A stretch of DNA of 64,000 bases, from positions 222,729 to 286,728 of the forward strand of contig NZ_JAGXJN010000004.1 of NCBI RefSeq assembly GCF_019091455.1. The letters are read 5' to 3'. The notes beneath the pieces are model-generated. The model was given only the letters and a program-made list of their open reading frames with translations. It made no database searches and was not told the DNA's origin. Source of the DNA: Chitinophaga sp. GbtcB8 (GTDB lineage Bacteria > Bacteroidota > Bacteroidia > Chitinophagales > Chitinophagaceae). The position numbers and the translations under genes were made by a program. The first letter of the stretch is position 1, and each line of letters starts with the position of its first letter. This document shows, piece after piece, positions 9,497 to 16,856 of the stretch.

Positions 9497-9795
9497 TCAT
9501 ATATAATGTAACTACCAAGATCACCAACAACATCCACGACCGTTGGCTGCAATGGATAAAGGAGGAGCATATACCGGAAGTAATGGATACCGGCCTGTTT
9601 CATGATTTCCGCATGTGCCGGCTGCTGGAGCAGGATGATAAGGAAGGCCCCACCTATGTTATTCAATACTATACAGATACCCTGGAGAACTATCATACCT
9701 ACCTGCAGGAGCATGCTCCGGAGCTAAGACAGAAAAGCTATGAGCAGTTTGGGAACCAGTTTGTGGCTTTCAGAACCGTTATGCAGGTGGTATAA
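9493..9795 (+). CDS. DUF4286-like small protein
   Basis: 100 residues from the ATG at 9493, whose ATGA overlaps the exonuclease stop codon. An in-frame start at 9457 would run into the upstream gene, so the overlap start is preferred. Begins MIIYNVTTKI, then WLQWIKEEHIPEVMDTGLFHDF and a C-terminal FVAFRTVMQVV. The pattern fits the DUF4286 dimeric alpha/beta-barrel family of Bacteroidota, which has no known function. Translational coupling to an AP endonuclease suggests co-expression rather than a shared mechanism. No signal peptide or metal-binding motif. Confidence 0.8.
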   Translation: MIIYNVTTKITNNIHDRWLQWIKEEHIPEVMDTGLFHDFRMCRLLEQDDKEGPTYVIQYYTDTLENYHTYLQEHAPELRQKSYEQFGNQFVAFRTVMQVV

Positions 9796-10029
9796 GCCCT
9801 CAAATTTATCCACAGGAAATCCACTGTTTTCAAGGGATTCAAGGCCTTATACAATATGGAAGGGAAACCGGCGTTTATTAGTAAGTTCATATCAAATGCC
9901 CCATGGTGGCGGGTCTTGCTAAATACATGGCCGCAGGAGAGGGGTACCCATGAAAAGGCCGATCGGCTGTAACCGTTACCAGTAGCCCCTTACAGCCGAT
10001 AAAAATTTGGTTATAATTGCAGCAAAAAA
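9796..10029. other. Intergenic region between the DUF4286 gene and hup
   Basis: No gene seen. It holds a hairpin at 9962-10000 (ATCGGCTGTAA pairing with TTACAGCCGAT around a 17-nt loop) without a good T-run. It also has a single perfect DnaA-box-like 9-mer at 9806-9814, which alone is not evidence of an origin. Confidence 0.5.
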
Positions 10030-10060
10030 TTTGGTAATCTGATAAAACGCTTTATATTTG
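10030..10060 (+). promoter_or_regulatory. Consensus Bacteroidota promoter of hup
   Basis: TTTG at 10030-10033, a 19-bp spacer, and TATATTTG at 10053-10060. This matches both the -33 and -7 elements with ideal spacing and is the best promoter in the window, in keeping with the abundance of HU proteins. The leader is about 35 nt. Confidence 0.8.
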
Positions 10061-10100
10061 CTCACATCAAACATTTTTCACTAGTTAAATCTTACTAACT

Positions 10101-10370
10101 ATGAACAAAGCCGAATTAATCGACAAACTGGCAAAAGATGCCGCCATCACTAAAACTCAAGCTAACGAAGCATTGGATTCTTTTACCAAAGCTGTTGCTG
10201 ATACACTGAAAAAAGGTGGAAAAGTAACCCTGGTTGGTTTTGGTACTTTCTCTGTTTCTAAGCGTGCTGCCCGTAATGGTAGAAACCCTCAGACTGGCCA
10301 GATCATCAAGATCAAGGCTAAGAAAGTTGCTAAATTCAAAGCTGGTAAAGCGCTGTCTGACAAGCTCTAA
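10101..10370 (+). CDS. hup: HU-family DNA-binding protein
   Basis: 89 residues, the usual HU length. N-terminal MNKAELIDKLAKDAAITKTQ helices, the GKVTLVGFGTFSVSKRAAR beta region, and the RNPQTGQ arm that inserts into the DNA minor groove with its Pro. Rich in Lys/Arg. It acts as a homodimeric nucleoid architectural protein. It has its own strong consensus promoter and a Rho-independent terminator, so it is monocistronic and probably highly expressed. Codon use looks more restricted (AAA, GCT, GGT) than in the neighbours, as expected for an abundant protein. Confidence 0.97.
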   Translation: MNKAELIDKLAKDAAITKTQANEALDSFTKAVADTLKKGGKVTLVGFGTFSVSKRAARNGRNPQTGQIIKIKAKKVAKFKAGKALSDKL

Positions 10371-10390
10371 TCGGTTAGCACAACTTATTC

Positions 10391-10424
10391 AAGCAAGGAA
10401 CAGTTTTGTTTCTTGCTTTTTTTT
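10391..10424 (+). terminator. Rho-independent terminator of hup
   Basis: AAGCAAGGAAC pairs with GTTTCTTGCTT (one G-T pair) around a short loop, followed by a run of T. Confidence 0.8.
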
Positions 10425-10524
10425 GCTTTATAGGCAACACTTTCAGGAATGGCGCGAATTGCGTAATTTGCGCCTGATTAGGCAGGCAAAACTGCAAATT
10501 CTAAAACTGTAAATTATTATTACA

Positions 10525-10638
10525 ATGGGTAGAGGTGATATCAAAACCAAAAGAGGTAAGATCTCCAACAAATCCTTCGGTAAGGCAAGACCTGCCAAAA
10601 CCAGGAAAACTGCTGCTAAAGCAGAAAAGAAAGCATAG
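10525..10638 (+). CDS. 30S ribosomal protein THX
   Basis: 37 residues, too short for most ORF callers: MGRGDIKTKRGKISNKSFGK, then ARPAKTRKTA and a Lys/Ala tail. The MG-x-GD-x-K-x-RGKI core and the extreme basicity match Thx, a small peptide first described on the Thermus 30S head and common in Bacteroidota. It would fill a cavity at the top of the 30S head. Start at 10525 from the conserved MGRGD beginning; TAG stop at 10636-10638. Lies downstream of the hup terminator, so it probably has its own promoter. A TTTG preceded by TAA at 10463-10469 is only a near match to the -7 box. Confidence 0.85.
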   Translation: MGRGDIKTKRGKISNKSFGKARPAKTRKTAAKAEKKA

Positions 10639-10655
10639 TTCAAATTACGGATTGT

Positions 10656-10751
10656 GCTTAACGCGGAACGCCTGAGGCTGAACGCTGGTGTATGTTGTAA
10701 TACATTCAGTGTAAATAGCATCAGGCGTTAGTATTTCTGTAAGGCGTAAGC
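10656..10751. repeat. Heptad-repeat hairpin 4 (word GCnnAAC)
   Basis: Left units GCTTAAC, GCGGAAC, GCCTGAG, GCTGAAC; the complementary right arm ends GGCGTAAGC. Pairing is imperfect. It uses the same word as the hairpins at 4013 and 11527 and sits in the convergent gap between the THX gene and pdxH. Confidence 0.65.
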
Positions 10752-10834
10752 AACACATCCACTCACTCCCCATTCATAGTTATTTCCACTTTTCATAAAC
10801 CACTTAGATCCCCGAACTACTCAATCGTAATTAA

Positions 10835-11482
10835 TCATGGCGCCAGCCGCTCTATTCTCCAGCCTTCCCCTTCTGTTAGCGTATATTGTACACGGTCATG
10901 CAGGCGATTGCTGCGTCCCTGCCAGAATTCCATTAACAGGGGTTTTACCGTATAGCCGCCCCAGTTATCAGGCCGCACAGGTGTTTCCAGCACATATTTT
11001 TCAGCCAGTGTGTTTACCTGCTCTTCTAAAAAAGAGCGGTGCGGTATAACCCTGCTTTGTGGAGATGCGATAGCGCCAATACGGCTGCCCAGTGGGCGTG
11101 AATCATAATATTCATTACTGATGGCAGCGGGCGTTTTACTAACTATACCGTCTATACGCACCTGCCGCTCCAGCTCCCGCCAGAAAAATAACAGGCTCAC
11201 CTGCGGGTTAGCCGCCATTTCCAGCCCTTTACGGCTTTCATAATTGGTAAAGAAAGTAAACCCATCTGTATCAAAACTCTTTAATAATACAATGCGTGCG
11301 GAAGGACGGCCCTCCGGGGTGCTGGTAGCCAGTGTCATGGCATTAGGTTCATCCAGCTCACTGTTAATGGCATCCTGCCACCACTGCTCAAATTGTTTCA
11401 GCGGATCTTTTTCCACCTCGCTTTCATCCAGGGAGGCCAGGCGATAATCCTTACGCAGTGCTGCTACTTGTTTATTTAACAT
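10835..11482 (-). CDS. pdxH: Pyridoxamine 5'-phosphate oxidase
   Basis: 215 residues from the ATG at 11482. The open frame runs further upstream, but there it passes through a promoter box and a hairpin repeat, and MLNKQVAALRKDYRL is the family N-terminus. Motifs: ATSTPEGRPSARIVLLKSFD and FTNYESRKGLEMAANP (FMN binding), LLFFWRELERQVRIDG, and the C-terminal EFWQGRSNRLHDR signature. It oxidises pyridoxamine- or pyridoxine-5'-phosphate to pyridoxal 5'-phosphate with FMN and O2. Cytoplasmic homodimer. Own promoter at 11503-11510. Confidence 0.96.
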   Translation of the reverse strand: MLNKQVAALRKDYRLASLDESEVEKDPLKQFEQWWQDAINSELDEPNAMTLATSTPEGRPSARIVLLKSFDTDGFTFFTNYESRKGLEMAANPQVSLLFFWRELERQVRIDGIVSKTPAAISNEYYDSRPLGSRIGAIASPQSRVIPHRSFLEEQVNTLAEKYVLETPVRPDNWGGYTVKPLLMEFWQGRSNRLHDRVQYTLTEGEGWRIERLAP

Positions 11483-11502
11483 AGGCCCGTTTTTAATTGA
11501 TA

Positions 11503-11510
11503 CAAAGGTA
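11503..11510 (-). promoter_or_regulatory. -7 promoter box of pdxH
   Basis: On the minus strand TACCTTTG, an exact TAnnTTTG match, giving a leader of about 15 nt. Confidence 0.6.
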
Positions 11511-11526
11511 AGGGCAGCCGGATGAA

Positions 11527-11591
11527 TTACGAATTTTAAGCTGAATGCGGAACGCTGCATTCCGCATTCAGCGTTTCGCATAATTTCGTAA
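11527..11591. repeat. Heptad-repeat hairpin 5 (word GCTGAAT)
   Basis: GCTGAATGCGGAA (11540-11552) and TTCCGCATTCAGC (11560-11572) pair perfectly around 7 nt, with weaker outer pairing (TTACGAATTT with AATTTCGTAA). It lies between the divergent pdxH and lipoprotein genes, so here it cannot be a terminator for either. Confidence 0.75.
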
Positions 11592-11618
11592 ACTTGTACC
11601 TGTTCAACATCAAATACC

Positions 11619-12752
11619 ATGAACAAACATCCCCTGTTTTTTTTGCTGGCAGCCGCTGTTCTTACGGCCTGCGGGCAGCACAGTAAACCCGGCAATACTA
11701 CAGCAGACAGTACGCTGGCAGCCAATACAGCCCCTGCAGCTGCCCCTTATTTTTATTTACAGCTGAAAGGCGTGGTGGGCGAGCAGGAGGTTACCATGCA
11801 GCTGCTTAAGACCGGGCCGGATATTTACCGCGGTTATTATGTATATGACAAGGTGGGTGAGCCCATTAGCATATGGGGCAGCCCGGATTCCAGCAGCCAA
11901 CAGTTAACCCTATACGAAGATAGCCGGGGCGATGAGGAGATCACCTTCCGCGGCAAGCTGGATAGCTCCGGCAACTTTACCGGCACCTGGCGCGGCAAAG
12001 GCACTGCGTACAAGTTCCTGCTGCATCCTGATTTTAGTAAGGCAGTACACTTTGATGTATATTATGCAAAGGATAGCGCTCCGCTGCTGGCCAATGCTCC
12101 TGAATCACCCATGGGGGAAGCCGCTAACAGCATTATATGGCCGGCTGCCCGTACTGATGCCGGCATTGCAGATCTTATTAAAACAGCCATTACCGGTAAA
12201 ACCCCGGTTAATGATCCGCAGCAGTTTGTAAAAAGAAGTAATGATTCTTTCCTGGTCAGCTATAAAGGCAGCGCTTCCACCATTGACAGTGCAGCCCTGC
12301 AAAGCGAAGGCAGCGCATCCTGGAACTGGACCTCTGAAGGCGATATAAAAGTAGTATGGAACCAGTACCCCTTGCTGTCTTTAGAGTACTTTGGCTATGA
12401 TTTTACCGGCGGCGCACATGGTAATGGCGGCGCCATACACCAGGTGCTGGACCTGGATAAGAAAAAAGTGCTTACCCTGGATGACATTTTTAAAGGCGAT
12501 TATAAGCCGGTGCTCACGCGGGAGCTGGAGCTGTCCTTTCACGAAGCTTACCAGACACCGGAAGGCCAGCCTGTTAAGGAAATGCTGCTGGTGGATAGTA
12601 TTGAGCCCAACAATAATTTTGTGCTTACCAATAAGGGCATTGTGTTCAGCTACACGCCCTATGAAATAGGGCCGTATGCAATGGGTCAGGTAAATTTATT
12701 TATCCCCTATGAGCGCCTGCAGGAAGTATTAAAAGCAGACTACACTAAGTAA
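11619..12752 (+). CDS. DUF3298/RsiV-like domain lipoprotein
   Basis: 377 residues. Lipoprotein signal ending LTAC (Cys18), then a Thr/Ala-rich linker. The middle contains a beta-rich domain (GVVGEQEVTMQL, then FRGKLDSSGNFTGTWRGKGTAYKF). The C-terminal third matches the DUF3298 pattern also found at the end of the anti-sigma factor RsiV: DFTGGAHGNGG, LTLDDIFKG, FSYTPYEIGPYAMG. No transmembrane anti-sigma domain is present, so it is not an RsiV orthologue. Probably periplasm- or surface-anchored; substrate unknown. The start follows hairpin 5 with a weak -7-like TAAACTTG upstream. Confidence 0.85.
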   Translation: MNKHPLFFLLAAAVLTACGQHSKPGNTTADSTLAANTAPAAAPYFYLQLKGVVGEQEVTMQLLKTGPDIYRGYYVYDKVGEPISIWGSPDSSSQQLTLYEDSRGDEEITFRGKLDSSGNFTGTWRGKGTAYKFLLHPDFSKAVHFDVYYAKDSAPLLANAPESPMGEAANSIIWPAARTDAGIADLIKTAITGKTPVNDPQQFVKRSNDSFLVSYKGSASTIDSAALQSEGSASWNWTSEGDIKVVWNQYPLLSLEYFGYDFTGGAHGNGGAIHQVLDLDKKKVLTLDDIFKGDYKPVLTRELELSFHEAYQTPEGQPVKEMLLVDSIEPNNNFVLTNKGIVFSYTPYEIGPYAMGQVNLFIPYERLQEVLKADYTK

Positions 12753-12788
12753 CGGCAGTAACGGCACGTATAGCCGGTATAAATTAAA

Positions 12789-12828
12789 ATGCAGATGTGC
12801 AAACGGAGCTCCATTTGCACATCTGCAT
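12789..12828. repeat. Octad-word palindrome (arms ATGCAGATGTGCAAA)
   Basis: Perfect 15-bp arms (12789-12803 and 12814-12828). The 10-nt centre is itself almost palindromic (GGAGCTCC), so the whole 40 bp pairs with one mismatch. It lies between the convergent lipoprotein and pyrH genes and probably terminates both. The arms are identical to those at 29372-29411. Confidence 0.85.
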
Positions 12829-12852
12829 ATCTATCGCTGCAAATTAATTTTA

Positions 12853-13566
12853 TCAGGCGGTTACCAGTGTACCCACACGTTTACCCATGATCACCTGTAA
12901 CAGGTTGCCGGGTTTGTTCATGTCAAATACAATAATAGGCAGCTTGTTCTCCTGGCAAAGGGTAAAGGCCGTCATATCCATTACGTTCAGTGATTTCTGG
13001 TACACTTCTGCAAAGGTGATGGATTCAAAGCGGGTAGCAGTGCTGTCCTTCTCAGGATCGGCGGTATAAATACCATCCACACGGGTACCTTTTAAGATCA
13101 CATCGGCCTGTATTTCTATGGCGCGCAGGGATGCGGCCGTATCAGTTGTAAAGTAAGGGTTGCCGGTGCCGGCGCCAAAGATCACTACACGGCCTTTTTC
13201 CAGGTGGCGTATAGCGCGGCGGCGAATGTAAGGCTCTGCGATCTGCTCCATTTTAATGGCCGATTGCAGGCGGGTGTACAAACCAACTTTTTCCAGTCCG
13301 CTTTGCATAGCCATACCGTTAATTACGGTGGCCAGCATACCCATATAGTCACCCTGTGCCCGCTCGATCCCGGTCTCTGCTTCATTCATACCACGATAGA
13401 TATTACCGCCGCCAATTACAATGGCTACCTGTACGCCCAGGTCTGTTACGGATTTAATATCATACGCATAATGTGTGATTACTTTCGGATCAATACCATA
13501 ATTTCCATCGCCCATCAGGGACTCACCGCTCAGTTTGAGTAAAATTCGCTTGTACTTAGGCAACAT
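12853..13566 (-). CDS. pyrH: UMP kinase
   Basis: 237 residues, amino-acid-kinase fold. [14 protein letters not shown] (phosphate binding), [13 protein letters not shown], the hexamer-interface region around [30 protein letters not shown], and [12 protein letters not shown]. Phosphorylates UMP to UDP; a bacterial hexamer distinct from eukaryotic UMP/CMP kinases. Last gene of the minus-strand cluster that starts with rplM, but a strong terminator lies between it and tsf. Upstream on the minus strand TATATTTA is a near -7 box, so it may be transcribed separately. Confidence 0.97.
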   Translation of the reverse strand: MLPKYKRILLKLSGESLMGDGNYGIDPKVITHYAYDIKSVTDLGVQVAIVIGGGNIYRGMNEAETGIERAQGDYMGMLATVINGMAMQSGLEKVGLYTRLQSAIKMEQIAEPYIRRRAIRHLEKGRVVIFGAGTGNPYFTTDTAASLRAIEIQADVILKGTRVDGIYTADPEKDSTATRFESITFAEVYQKSLNVMDMTAFTLCQENKLPIIVFDMNKPGNLLQVIMGKRVGTLVTA

Positions 13567-13639
13567 GACGCTATAATAAGATTGTAGAAGGTGGTTAGTT
13601 TATCAGTTATTTACGATAAATATACAGGTATATGCACAA

Positions 13640-13672
13640 AAAAAAGGAGAGAATTTTCTTCTCTCCTTTTTT
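13640..13672. terminator. Bidirectional terminator between tsf and pyrH
   Basis: Fourteen-bp stem with GGAGAGAA/TTCTCTCC core flanked by A6 and T6, loop TTTTC. It works in either orientation; on the minus strand it should end most transcripts from rplM-rpsI-rpsB-tsf. Confidence 0.8.
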
Positions 13673-13685
13673 CCCTGTGATCCGA

Positions 13686-14510
13686 TTACCCTAACGCGAT
13701 GCGTTTAAAGGCGGTTACCGTGAGATCAGCGGATACTGATTTCAGGTAATCTGCTACGGATTTGTTATTATCTTTTACAAAAGCCTGCGCTAACAGCGTG
13801 CTTTCCTTGAAGAATTTATTCACTTTACCCATGGCAATTTTTTCTGCCATTTCAGCGGGTTTACCTTCTGCCTTCACCTGCTCAACTGCAATGTCCTTTT
13901 CACGGGCAATAACATCAGCCGGTACGCTGTCAGCGTCAACCGCAATCGGGTTCATAGCAGCAATCTGCATGGCTACGTCTTTACCCACTTCTTCAGAAGC
14001 AGGTTTGGAGAAGCCTACCAGTACGCCCATGCGGTAGTTACCGTGGATGTAAGCGGTTACAGAAGCAGCATCGATCCGTTCAAATTTGCTCAGGGTGATC
14101 TTTTCACCGATCTTGGCTACCTGGTCGTTCACTTTATCTGCAACGGTAGCACCGTCCAGTGTAGCGGCGCCCAGCTCTTCAATGGTTTTAGCACCCGTGC
14201 TAAGAGCCAGATCTACTATAGATTGTGCAAATTTTACGAAGTCTTCATTTTTGGCCACAAAGTCGGTTTCGCAACCTAAGCCTACTATCACACCAGACTT
14301 ATTGTCTGCGGTGGTTTTAGCAATGATAACGCCTTCTTTGGTTTCGCGGTCAGAACGTAAAGCCGCTACTTTTTGACCTTTCTTACGCAGGTAATCCACT
14401 GCCTGTTCAAAATCACCGTCACTTTCTACCAGTGCCTTTCTGCAGTCCATCATACCCGCGCCAGTTTGCTGACGCAGTTTGTTTACATCAGCCGCTGTAA
14501 TTGTTGCCAT
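13686..14510 (-). CDS. tsf: Translation elongation factor Ts
   Basis: 274 residues. The N-terminal domain TAADVNKLRQQTGAGMMDCRKAL is the EF-Tu contact region. Then the TDFVAKNEDF signature, a core with IHGNYRMGVLVGFSKP, and KVNKFFKESTLLAQAFVKD at the C-terminal module. It catalyses GDP release from EF-Tu. Encoded after rpsB as in most bacteria. The 128-bp rpsB-tsf gap holds a perfect 15-bp-arm heptad hairpin that could set the S2:EF-Ts ratio. Confidence 0.98.
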   Translation of the reverse strand: MATITAADVNKLRQQTGAGMMDCRKALVESDGDFEQAVDYLRKKGQKVAALRSDRETKEGVIIAKTTADNKSGVIVGLGCETDFVAKNEDFVKFAQSIVDLALSTGAKTIEELGAATLDGATVADKVNDQVAKIGEKITLSKFERIDAASVTAYIHGNYRMGVLVGFSKPASEEVGKDVAMQIAAMNPIAVDADSVPADVIAREKDIAVEQVKAEGKPAEMAEKIAMGKVNKFFKESTLLAQAFVKDNNKSVADYLKSVSADLTVTAFKRIALG

Positions 14511-14564
14511 GACTTATAAATAGTTTTAGAGTTTACGAAGTACTTGTTCAATTACCTATTAAAT

Positions 14565-14637
14565 AATTACGAATTACGAATGTAAGCAATCACATAGATC
14601 ACAACTCGTAATTCGTAATTGATAATTCGTAATTAAT
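14565..14637. repeat. Heptad-repeat hairpin 6 (word AATTACG) inside the rpsB-tsf operon
   Basis: AATTACGAATTACGA (14565-14579) pairs perfectly with TCGTAATTCGTAATT (14606-14620), and more ATTCGTA units follow to 14637. It lies between rpsB and tsf. No U-run follows, so it is more likely an RNA-stability or attenuation element than a full terminator. Confidence 0.85.
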
Positions 14638-14638
14638 A

Positions 14639-15634
14639 TTATCTGCCGCCACCAGGCCTGTTGCCGCCACCTGCACCGGAGGGACGACGCTGTCCGCCGC
14701 CACCGCCACCGGGCCTGTTACCGCCAGGTCTGTTGCCGCCGCCGCCTCTGTTGGGGCCACCGCCACCAGGACGGTTACCGCCACCACCACCGGGACCTCT
14801 GCCAGGACCACCAGGGCCTCTGCCACCGCCGCCGGGACCGCCTCTGCGGGCTCTTTCACGGTCTTCACCACCTTCCAGCTCAAAGCGCAGGGCTTTGTTA
14901 TCTGCTTCTTCCTCTTCGATCACCTCATCGGTTTTCTCAGTAGCTCTTTCAGAAAGACCTTCTGCAATAGCTGCTGCGATGTAGTTAGTAATAATGGCGA
15001 TGGATTTGGTAGCATCGTCATTGGCGGGAATTGCAAAATCAACCTTGGTAGGATCGGAGTTGGTATCCACCATACCGAAGGTAGAGATACCTAAACGGCG
15101 GGCTTCTGCCAGTGCAATATGTTCGTGGCTGATGTCAATGATGAACAGTGCAGCCGGAACGCGTGCCAGTTGAGCGATACCACCCAGCACTTTCTCCATT
15201 TTCTCTTTATCGCGGCTTAAGGTTAAGCGTTCTTTTTTGGTAATGTTATCGAAAGTGCCGTCTGTCAGCATTTTCTCAATGCTCTGCATTTTCTTCACGC
15301 TCTTACGGATAGTAGCAAAGTTGGTTAACATACCACCTAACCACCTTTCTGTTACATAAGGCATGTTGATACGCTTGGATGCTTCGGCTACGATTTCTTT
15401 TGCCTGCTTTTTAGTAGCCACAAACATGATCTTTTTACCGCTTTTGGCGATGGATTTCAGGGCCGCTGCTGCGTCCTGTAAACCTTCTACGGTTTTGTTC
15501 AGATCAATGATGTGAATACCTTTCTTTTCGGCGAAGATATATGGCAGCATCTTCGGGTTCCATTTCTTCTTCAGGTGACCAAAGTGCACACCTGCCTCCA
15601 GTAACTGCTGCTGTAATGAGGTATTATTTTCCAT
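14639..15634 (-). CDS. rpsB: 30S ribosomal protein S2 with a long Gly/Arg-rich C-terminal tail
   Basis: 331 residues. The first ~245 are a normal S2: [44 protein letters not shown], and [16 protein letters not shown] with [17 protein letters not shown]. After the acidic segment EVIEEEEAD and a short helix, the last ~75 residues are almost only Gly, Arg, Pro and Asn, in [13 protein letters not shown] repeats (bases about 14642-14860). The tail is disordered and positively charged, so RNA binding is plausible. S2 sits on the solvent side of the 30S near the mRNA exit, so the tail would project close to the mRNA 5' end and S1/S21. It is encoded in the same frame with no frameshift. Confidence 0.96.
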   Translation of the reverse strand: MENNTSLQQQLLEAGVHFGHLKKKWNPKMLPYIFAEKKGIHIIDLNKTVEGLQDAAAALKSIAKSGKKIMFVATKKQAKEIVAEASKRINMPYVTERWLGGMLTNFATIRKSVKKMQSIEKMLTDGTFDNITKKERLTLSRDKEKMEKVLGGIAQLARVPAALFIIDISHEHIALAEARRLGISTFGMVDTNSDPTKVDFAIPANDDATKSIAIITNYIAAAIAEGLSERATEKTDEVIEEEEADNKALRFELEGGEDRERARRGGPGGGGRGPGGPGRGPGGGGGNRPGGGGPNRGGGGNRPGGNRPGGGGGGQRRPSGAGGGNRPGGGR

Positions 15635-15670
15635 GTTTATTATGCTCTGTTAAAAGGATCAATAATTTAA

Positions 15671-15732
15671 TTAGCTGTTAGCGTTAGCTGATAGCATTTA
15701 GCTAAAGGCCAAAAGCTAAGAGCTAATAGCTC
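15671..15732. repeat. Heptad-repeat hairpin 7 (word TTAGCTG) between rpsI and rpsB
   Basis: Units TTAGCTG, TTAGCGT, TAGCTGA, TAGCATT, TAGCTAA, then AGCTAAG and AGCTAAT in the complementary arm. Imperfect pairing over the whole 105-bp rpsI-rpsB gap. Confidence 0.65.
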
Positions 15733-15739
15733 CCATATA

Positions 15740-16129
15740 CTAGCGTTTAGAGAACTGGAAGCTTCTTCTTGCTTTACGTTTACCTGGTTTCTTACGCTCA
15801 ACAGATCTGGGATCGCGGGTAAGCAGGCCGGCTGCTTTCAGGGCAGGGCGGAATTCTGCATTAATCTCGCACAGTGCACGGGCAATACCCAGCTTCACGG
15901 CTTCTGCCTGGCCTTTAATACCACCACCGGCAGCGTTCACCTTCACGTCAAATTTGTCCAGCGCGTCAATGGTTTTAAAGGGCGCTTCTACCTGGTTCTG
16001 CAGGTATACAAGCGCGAAATATGTTTTATAGTCCTTGTCGTTAACAGTAATGTTGCCGGTACCCTTGCTTACATATACGCGGGCTACAGCTTCTTTACGA
16101 CGACCAATGGTATTTTTTTGCTTTTCCAT
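15740..16129 (-). CDS. rpsI: 30S ribosomal protein S9
   Basis: 129 residues. NTIGRRKEAVARVYVSKGTG at the N-terminus, AGGGIKGQAEAVKLGIARAL in the middle, and the basic C-terminal tail RDPRSVERKKPGKRKARRSFQFSKR whose last residues reach the P-site tRNA. Follows rplM by 14 bp on the minus strand, the conserved L13-S9 pair. Confidence 0.98.
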   Translation of the reverse strand: MEKQKNTIGRRKEAVARVYVSKGTGNITVNDKDYKTYFALVYLQNQVEAPFKTIDALDKFDVKVNAAGGGIKGQAEAVKLGIARALCEINAEFRPALKAAGLLTRDPRSVERKKPGKRKARRSFQFSKR

Positions 16130-16143
16130 GTATCAGAGAAAAA

Positions 16144-16587
16144 TTAGAAAGTTAAGGTTTGCGGTTTCTGCGCTGTGTGCGGATGCGCAGCACCGGCATA
16201 GGCAAATAATTTCTTGTACATCTTACGACCCAGGCGGTTCTTAGGCAGCATACCTTTTACAGCCCTTTCTATCATTACTTCCGGACGGCGGCGGATCAGG
16301 TCTTTTGCCAACTCAGCCTTCTGACCACCGGGGTAGCCGGAATAGGTCTGGTATTCCTTTTCGTCCATTTTGTTACCGGTCAGTATCACTTTCTCAACAT
16401 TGATCACGATCACGTAATCACCACAGTCGGTATGAGGCGTATAATAAGGTTTGTTTTTACCTCTCAGAATGGCCGCTATCTTGGCGCTCATGCGACCCAG
16501 CGTTAAGTTGGTAGCATCTACAATGTACCAGTCACGCTTTACAGTAGCTTCGTTGGCCGATTTAGTTTTGTAACTTAAAGTGTTCAT
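16144..16587 (-). CDS. rplM: 50S ribosomal protein L13
   Basis: 147 residues. RDWYIVDATNLTLGRMSAKIA and LRGKNKPYYTPHTDCGDYVIVIN, then EKVILTGNKMDEKEYQTYSG, PGGQKAE and RAVKGMLPKNRLGRKMYKKL. L13 is an early assembly protein of the 50S subunit. First gene of the rplM-rpsI-rpsB-tsf cluster, with a promoter box at 16657-16664 and a leader of about 65 nt that can fold (16588-16656). Confidence 0.98.
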   Translation of the reverse strand: MNTLSYKTKSANEATVKRDWYIVDATNLTLGRMSAKIAAILRGKNKPYYTPHTDCGDYVIVINVEKVILTGNKMDEKEYQTYSGYPGGQKAELAKDLIRRRPEVMIERAVKGMLPKNRLGRKMYKKLFAYAGAAHPHTAQKPQTLTF

Positions 16588-16656
16588 TTTTTATAGAATA
16601 AAATTTGAAAGCAAATCACAACGTCAGTAAATAGTTGTCCCGTAAAATCGGGAGTG
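16588..16656 (-). promoter_or_regulatory. Candidate structured leader of rplM
   Basis: On the minus strand the leader contains TCCCG-ATTTTA-CGGGA, then CAAC...GTTG and ATTTG...CAAAT stems before the start codon. Ribosomal protein operons are often autoregulated through such leaders; the specific fold here is my inference. Confidence 0.35.
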
Positions 16657-16664
16657 CAAAACTA
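16657..16664 (-). promoter_or_regulatory. -7 promoter box of the rplM operon
   Basis: Minus-strand TAGTTTTG, exact TAnnTTTG match, about 70 nt before the rplM ATG. Confidence 0.6.
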
Positions 16665-16800
16665 AGTAGTTGCTGCGGAATAACCATGGGTTTAACGTTA
16701 TTTTTTGTGGACACCCCTTGCAATAGATTGATTTTCAATAAAAATTTTGATAAAAAGTTTTCAACCAGCGCCAGATCCGCTATTGATGGGGCTTTTATTT

Positions 16801-16838
16801 AAAAAAGTAAAGGCTTGCCATGATTAGCAAGCCTTTAC
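16801..16838 (-). terminator. Terminator of the susC-susD operon
   Basis: GTAAAGGCTTGC and GCAAGCCTTTAC pair perfectly around an 8-nt loop. On the minus strand the stem is followed by TTTTTT, 19 bp after the susD stop codon. Confidence 0.85.
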
Positions 16839-16856
16839 CAACATATGATAATCTTT

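Noticed and set aside
11527..11591. Hairpin 5 as a terminator
   Set aside because: It lies between divergent genes, where no transcript ends.
14661..14984. Pro-rich ORFs antisense to the rpsB tail
   Set aside because: They are the mirror of the Gly/Arg-rich repeat of S2 and have no independent start signal or protein-like composition.
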